From Candidatus Bathyarchaeota archaeon (lineage in GTDB: Archaea > Thermoproteota > Bathyarchaeia > Bathyarchaeales > Bathyarchaeaceae): 6,879 nucleotides of DNA. Made by a program: the position numbers and the translations under genes. Positions 5,090-6,879 of this stretch are shown here, piece by piece. Positions within the stretch are counted from its first letter, which is position 1; each line of letters opens with the position of its first letter. The notes under the pieces are model-generated. The model was not told where the DNA came from, made no database searches, and saw only the letters and a program-made list of their open reading frames with translations. The stretch is from assembly GCA_003662715.1 (NCBI GenBank), contig QMYO01000086.1:1-6879 (forward strand), read 5' to 3'.

Positions 5090-5491
5090 ATGCCCTATTG
5101 TCCAAAGTGCGGCGCTAAAGTTGATGAAGAAATGGCTTTTTGCCCAAAATGTGGTGCCGCCTTAAAAGTTGAACAGTCTCCTACTGAAGCAATGCCTACA
5201 ACGCCTTCCAGAGCTGAGAAAGCAGAGAAACATGAGAAGCAGGAAAAAGAGGAGAAGAGAGAGAAAGAAGAAAAAGCGGAAAAATACGAGAAGCGCGAAT
5301 TCGGGGTCATAGGTCCTTTAATCGGCGGCTTAATTTTGATTTTCTTAGGTTTTATTTTCTATCTTCAAGTAACCGGTATCCTTAGAGGTGATGTTGCATT
5401 CGCTTTATTCCTTATCATAGTTGGCATATTAATCATAGTTGGAGCACTCTATGCGGCGAGAACTGCGGCAAGGAGACATCCCAGCGCTTAG
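5090..5491 (+). CDS. Zinc-ribbon protein with charged helical linker and two membrane helices
   Basis: A 133-residue protein from ATG 5090. It begins PYCPKCGAKVDEE and continues with a second CPKCG, two CxxC knuckles 11 residues apart that form a rubredoxin-like zinc ribbon. A linker of about 45 residues follows; its second half (AEKAEKHEKQEKEEKREKEE and onward) is almost entirely Glu and Lys with some Ala, and should form a single charged helix. Two hydrophobic helices (GVIGPLIGGLILIFLGFIFYL, then VAFALFLIIVGILIIVGALY) end the protein with a short basic tail. Such proteins are common in archaea and of unknown function; the ribbon probably faces the cytoplasm. The start was chosen because GGTGA sits five bases before ATG 5090; GTG 5081 is in frame and adds three residues. 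The stop overlaps the stop of the convergent GH3 gene by four bases. Confidence 0.8.
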   Translation: MPYCPKCGAKVDEEMAFCPKCGAALKVEQSPTEAMPTTPSRAEKAEKHEKQEKEEKREKEEKAEKYEKREFGVIGPLIGGLILIFLGFIFYLQVTGILRGDVAFALFLIIVGILIIVGALYAARTAARRHPSA

Positions 5492-6624
5492 AGGAACCAG
5501 CCAAAGAATAGTCTATATAGCCTGTGTTCAAGAAGCGTTAGCGTCTTATTTCTTCCAATCACTCGGAAATAGTTTTTTCCAGCTGCCTCTATTAAGTCTC
5601 CAATATCGTATCTAGGGAACATACAGGAAGAGATTATCAGTTTACCCCATTCGCCGCGTTTGAGTTCATGCAACATTTTCATTCCTTGACCAGTTTTAAC
5701 CTCAAAGAAATATATATCATAGTTCGGTGTAACATAAGGCAAGTCATCGAGTTGCTGCGCAAAAACTCCTTCAGTTGCACTATAAATTTCGACTATTGGA
5801 ATTTGCCCAAAATATCTTCTGAGTATGGGTGCATACTTAAACTGTATCTTCCGCACACTTGTACAGAACAAGACGCGAAAATTCCATAATTCCTTAGGCT
5901 TTTTTCCATGTTTACGTTTAACGTATTTTGCAAAGGATAAGATAACTGGCGTAACTCCCATCGTAGCAGTAACGTTTTTGTTGAGCGCTTGCTGATACAC
6001 CAATTCAAATCTTCTTTCCCAATCAACTCTAGTGATTCCTGGACCCAAGGCATCTATATCCTCTTGACGAGGCAAAAGGCTAACCTTATTAAGCATTGGA
6101 TTAAGCCGCGCATAGGTCCCAGAACTGTATCCATAAGTTATTGTTTGTCCACCAGAAACTACAGTGTGAACGTTGGATGGGAAATTGAGGTTAAGAATCT
6201 TTCCTGTAAGAAGTTCAAAATCCTTTTTTCTCAACACATAATTTATTAGTGCTCTTGCTCCACACGTAAAAATCTGTTCAATATGCGTCTTAGTTGCTGG
6301 CAACACCTTCGCGGGACCTGTTGAGCCTCTTGTCATAACCCAGCACATGATTGGTTCAGGAAGAATAGCCGTATAATTGCCCTTTTTAATCTCAGTCAAG
6401 TAAGGATTGAGCAGTCTATAATTTATAACTGGAAATTTTGCTCTGAAATCCGCGACTTCTTCAATTTCAGATGCATGATAGTTTTTTCCATAACTGGTTT
6501 TCTCATATCCTTTAATCAGGTCTGAAAGAACTCGTCTTTGAAACTCATGAGGACTCTTCAAAGATTCGTACCATGAGCCTATTATGGGTTGAAAGATGCC
6601 AAGATTATCTTCTGATGGAAACAT
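5488..6624 (-). CDS. GH3-family acyl-adenylating enzyme, N-terminal catalytic domain only
   Basis: A 378-residue protein of the GH3 (auxin-responsive promoter) family within the ANL adenylate-forming superfamily. Plant GH3 enzymes activate a carboxylic acid with ATP and join it to an amino acid; the substrate of archaeal homologues is unknown. Visible features are the N-terminal segment FRAKFPVINY (60-69) with PYLTEIKKGNY (74-84), the phosphate loop TRGSTGPAKVLPAT (98-111), the adenine-binding motif EIYSATEG (279-286), and the ribose-binding YDIGDLI (339-345). GH3 proteins are usually about 500-600 residues; this one stops at RNKTLTLLEHRLYRLFFGWFL, where the hinge to the C-terminal lid would begin. 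No continuation is seen in the following DNA, which is the coding strand of the convergent zinc-ribbon gene. ATG 6624 has no SD; TATATAAG-like sequence at 6655-6663 implies a leader of about 10 bases. Confidence 0.82.
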   Translation of the reverse strand: MFPSEDNLGIFQPIIGSWYESLKSPHEFQRRVLSDLIKGYEKTSYGKNYHASEIEEVADFRAKFPVINYRLLNPYLTEIKKGNYTAILPEPIMCWVMTRGSTGPAKVLPATKTHIEQIFTCGARALINYVLRKKDFELLTGKILNLNFPSNVHTVVSGGQTITYGYSSGTYARLNPMLNKVSLLPRQEDIDALGPGITRVDWERRFELVYQQALNKNVTATMGVTPVILSFAKYVKRKHGKKPKELWNFRVLFCTSVRKIQFKYAPILRRYFGQIPIVEIYSATEGVFAQQLDDLPYVTPNYDIYFFEVKTGQGMKMLHELKRGEWGKLIISSCMFPRYDIGDLIEAAGKNYFRVIGRNKTLTLLEHRLYRLFFGWFL

Positions 6625-6654
6625 TTGTATACAGAAATAATTTCGTTAAATCAA

Positions 6655-6663
6655 CTTATATGC
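6655..6663 (-). promoter_or_regulatory. TATA box of the GH3-family gene
   Basis: The minus strand reads GCATATAAG here. The predicted transcript start is near 6634, about 10 bases before ATG 6624, with no SD between. This fits a near-leaderless mRNA. Confidence 0.45.
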
Positions 6664-6702
6664 TTCATTGCTGTAGCTATTTGACAACACATATAATTCA
6701 AC

Positions 6703-6707
6703 AAAAA
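6703..6707 (-). terminator. Possible T-tract terminator after the FUN14-like gene
   Basis: Five T residues on the minus strand (within GATTTTTG) lie about 25 bases after the stop of the FUN14-like gene and upstream of the GH3 promoter. The tract is short, so this is only a candidate for T-rich archaeal termination. Confidence 0.3.
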
Positions 6708-6731
6708 TCTTAGAAGTCAGCCTTGCCTCGT

Positions 6732-6879
6732 CTATCCCTTCATTATTCCGAAGGCTAATCCTGCCAAGAAAGTGGAAGTGAAAGGGAGGCTCCCAATAGT
6801 AGTTGAAAGAAATCCTGAAACCTGAGTAGCAAACCCTGAAATTGCACTCATCAGTTTTTCATAATTGATGTTCACTATG
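6732..6879 (-). CDS. Probable FUN14-family small membrane protein, 3' end only
   Basis: The last 48 codons of a gene that continues beyond the window; the frame is open from 6878 to the TAG at 6732-6734. The peptide begins IVNINYEKLMSAISGF and ends LPFTSTFLAGLAFGIMKG. The pattern of an INxxxL segment, a Ser/Thr/Gly-rich amphipathic stretch, and a final glycine-rich helix with PFT-x3-AG-x3-G-x-MKG resembles the C-terminus of archaeal FUN14-domain proteins, which are about 100 residues with two or three membrane helices. Their role in archaea is unknown; the eukaryotic relative FUNDC1 is a mitochondrial outer-membrane mitophagy receptor. The family call comes from memory of the pattern on a short fragment. 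It lies 107 bases upstream of the GH3 gene on the same strand, but the GH3 gene seems to have its own promoter. Confidence 0.55.
   Translation of the reverse strand, partial: IVNINYEKLMSAISGFATQVSGFLSTTIGSLPFTSTFLAGLAFGIMKG

Noticed and set aside
5793..6053. Alternate frames inside the GH3 gene on both strands
   Set aside because: GH3 motifs run through the main frame without a break, so these are shadows and not evidence of a frameshift.

Overview
The window looks like chromosomal DNA of an archaeon, most likely a TACK-group lineage such as Bathyarchaeia. The signs are archaeal promoters (TATA boxes about 25 bases before the inferred transcript start), a CdvA-like coiled-coil protein, a zinc-dependent deacetylase of the histone deacetylase family, a PadR regulator, and zinc-ribbon membrane proteins. 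The lineage is inferred from protein style; there is no rRNA or other marker to fix it. Three of the genes appear to start with TTG behind a good Shine-Dalgarno sequence, so start-codon choice matters here.

Layout. 1-380 (+) is the 3' end of an enolase-superfamily sugar-acid dehydratase. 424-1491 (-) is a histone-deacetylase-family deacetylase, convergent with it. 1659-2561 (-) is a CdvA-like coiled-coil protein with a 170-residue tail that is 36% glutamate and has no basic residues. 2562-2930 is an AT-rich divergent intergenic region with the CdvA-like promoter at one end and, at the other, a dense nest of inverted repeats around the TATA box of a PadR-type regulator (2931-3266, +). 3356-3604 (-) is a small unrecognised protein. 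3828-4412 (+) is an RDD membrane protein with a C-terminal zinc ribbon. 4478-4969 (-) is an unrecognised four-helix membrane protein. 5090-5491 (+) is a protein with an N-terminal zinc ribbon, a Lys/Glu linker and two membrane helices. 5488-6624 (-) is a GH3-family acyl-adenylating enzyme that lacks the usual C-terminal domain. 6732-6879 (-) is the 3' end of a probable FUN14-family membrane protein.

How the genes work together. Almost every gene has its own promoter and neighbours alternate in strand, so this is mostly a set of single-gene units, not an operon or a defence or biosynthesis cassette. I see no mobile element, CRISPR array, tRNA or rRNA. The two zinc-ribbon membrane proteins on either side of the four-helix protein (3828-5491) form the only plausible functional cluster, and that is weak. 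The strongest candidates for novelty are the Glu-only tail of the CdvA-like protein, the nested operator of the PadR gene, and the single-domain GH3 enzyme.
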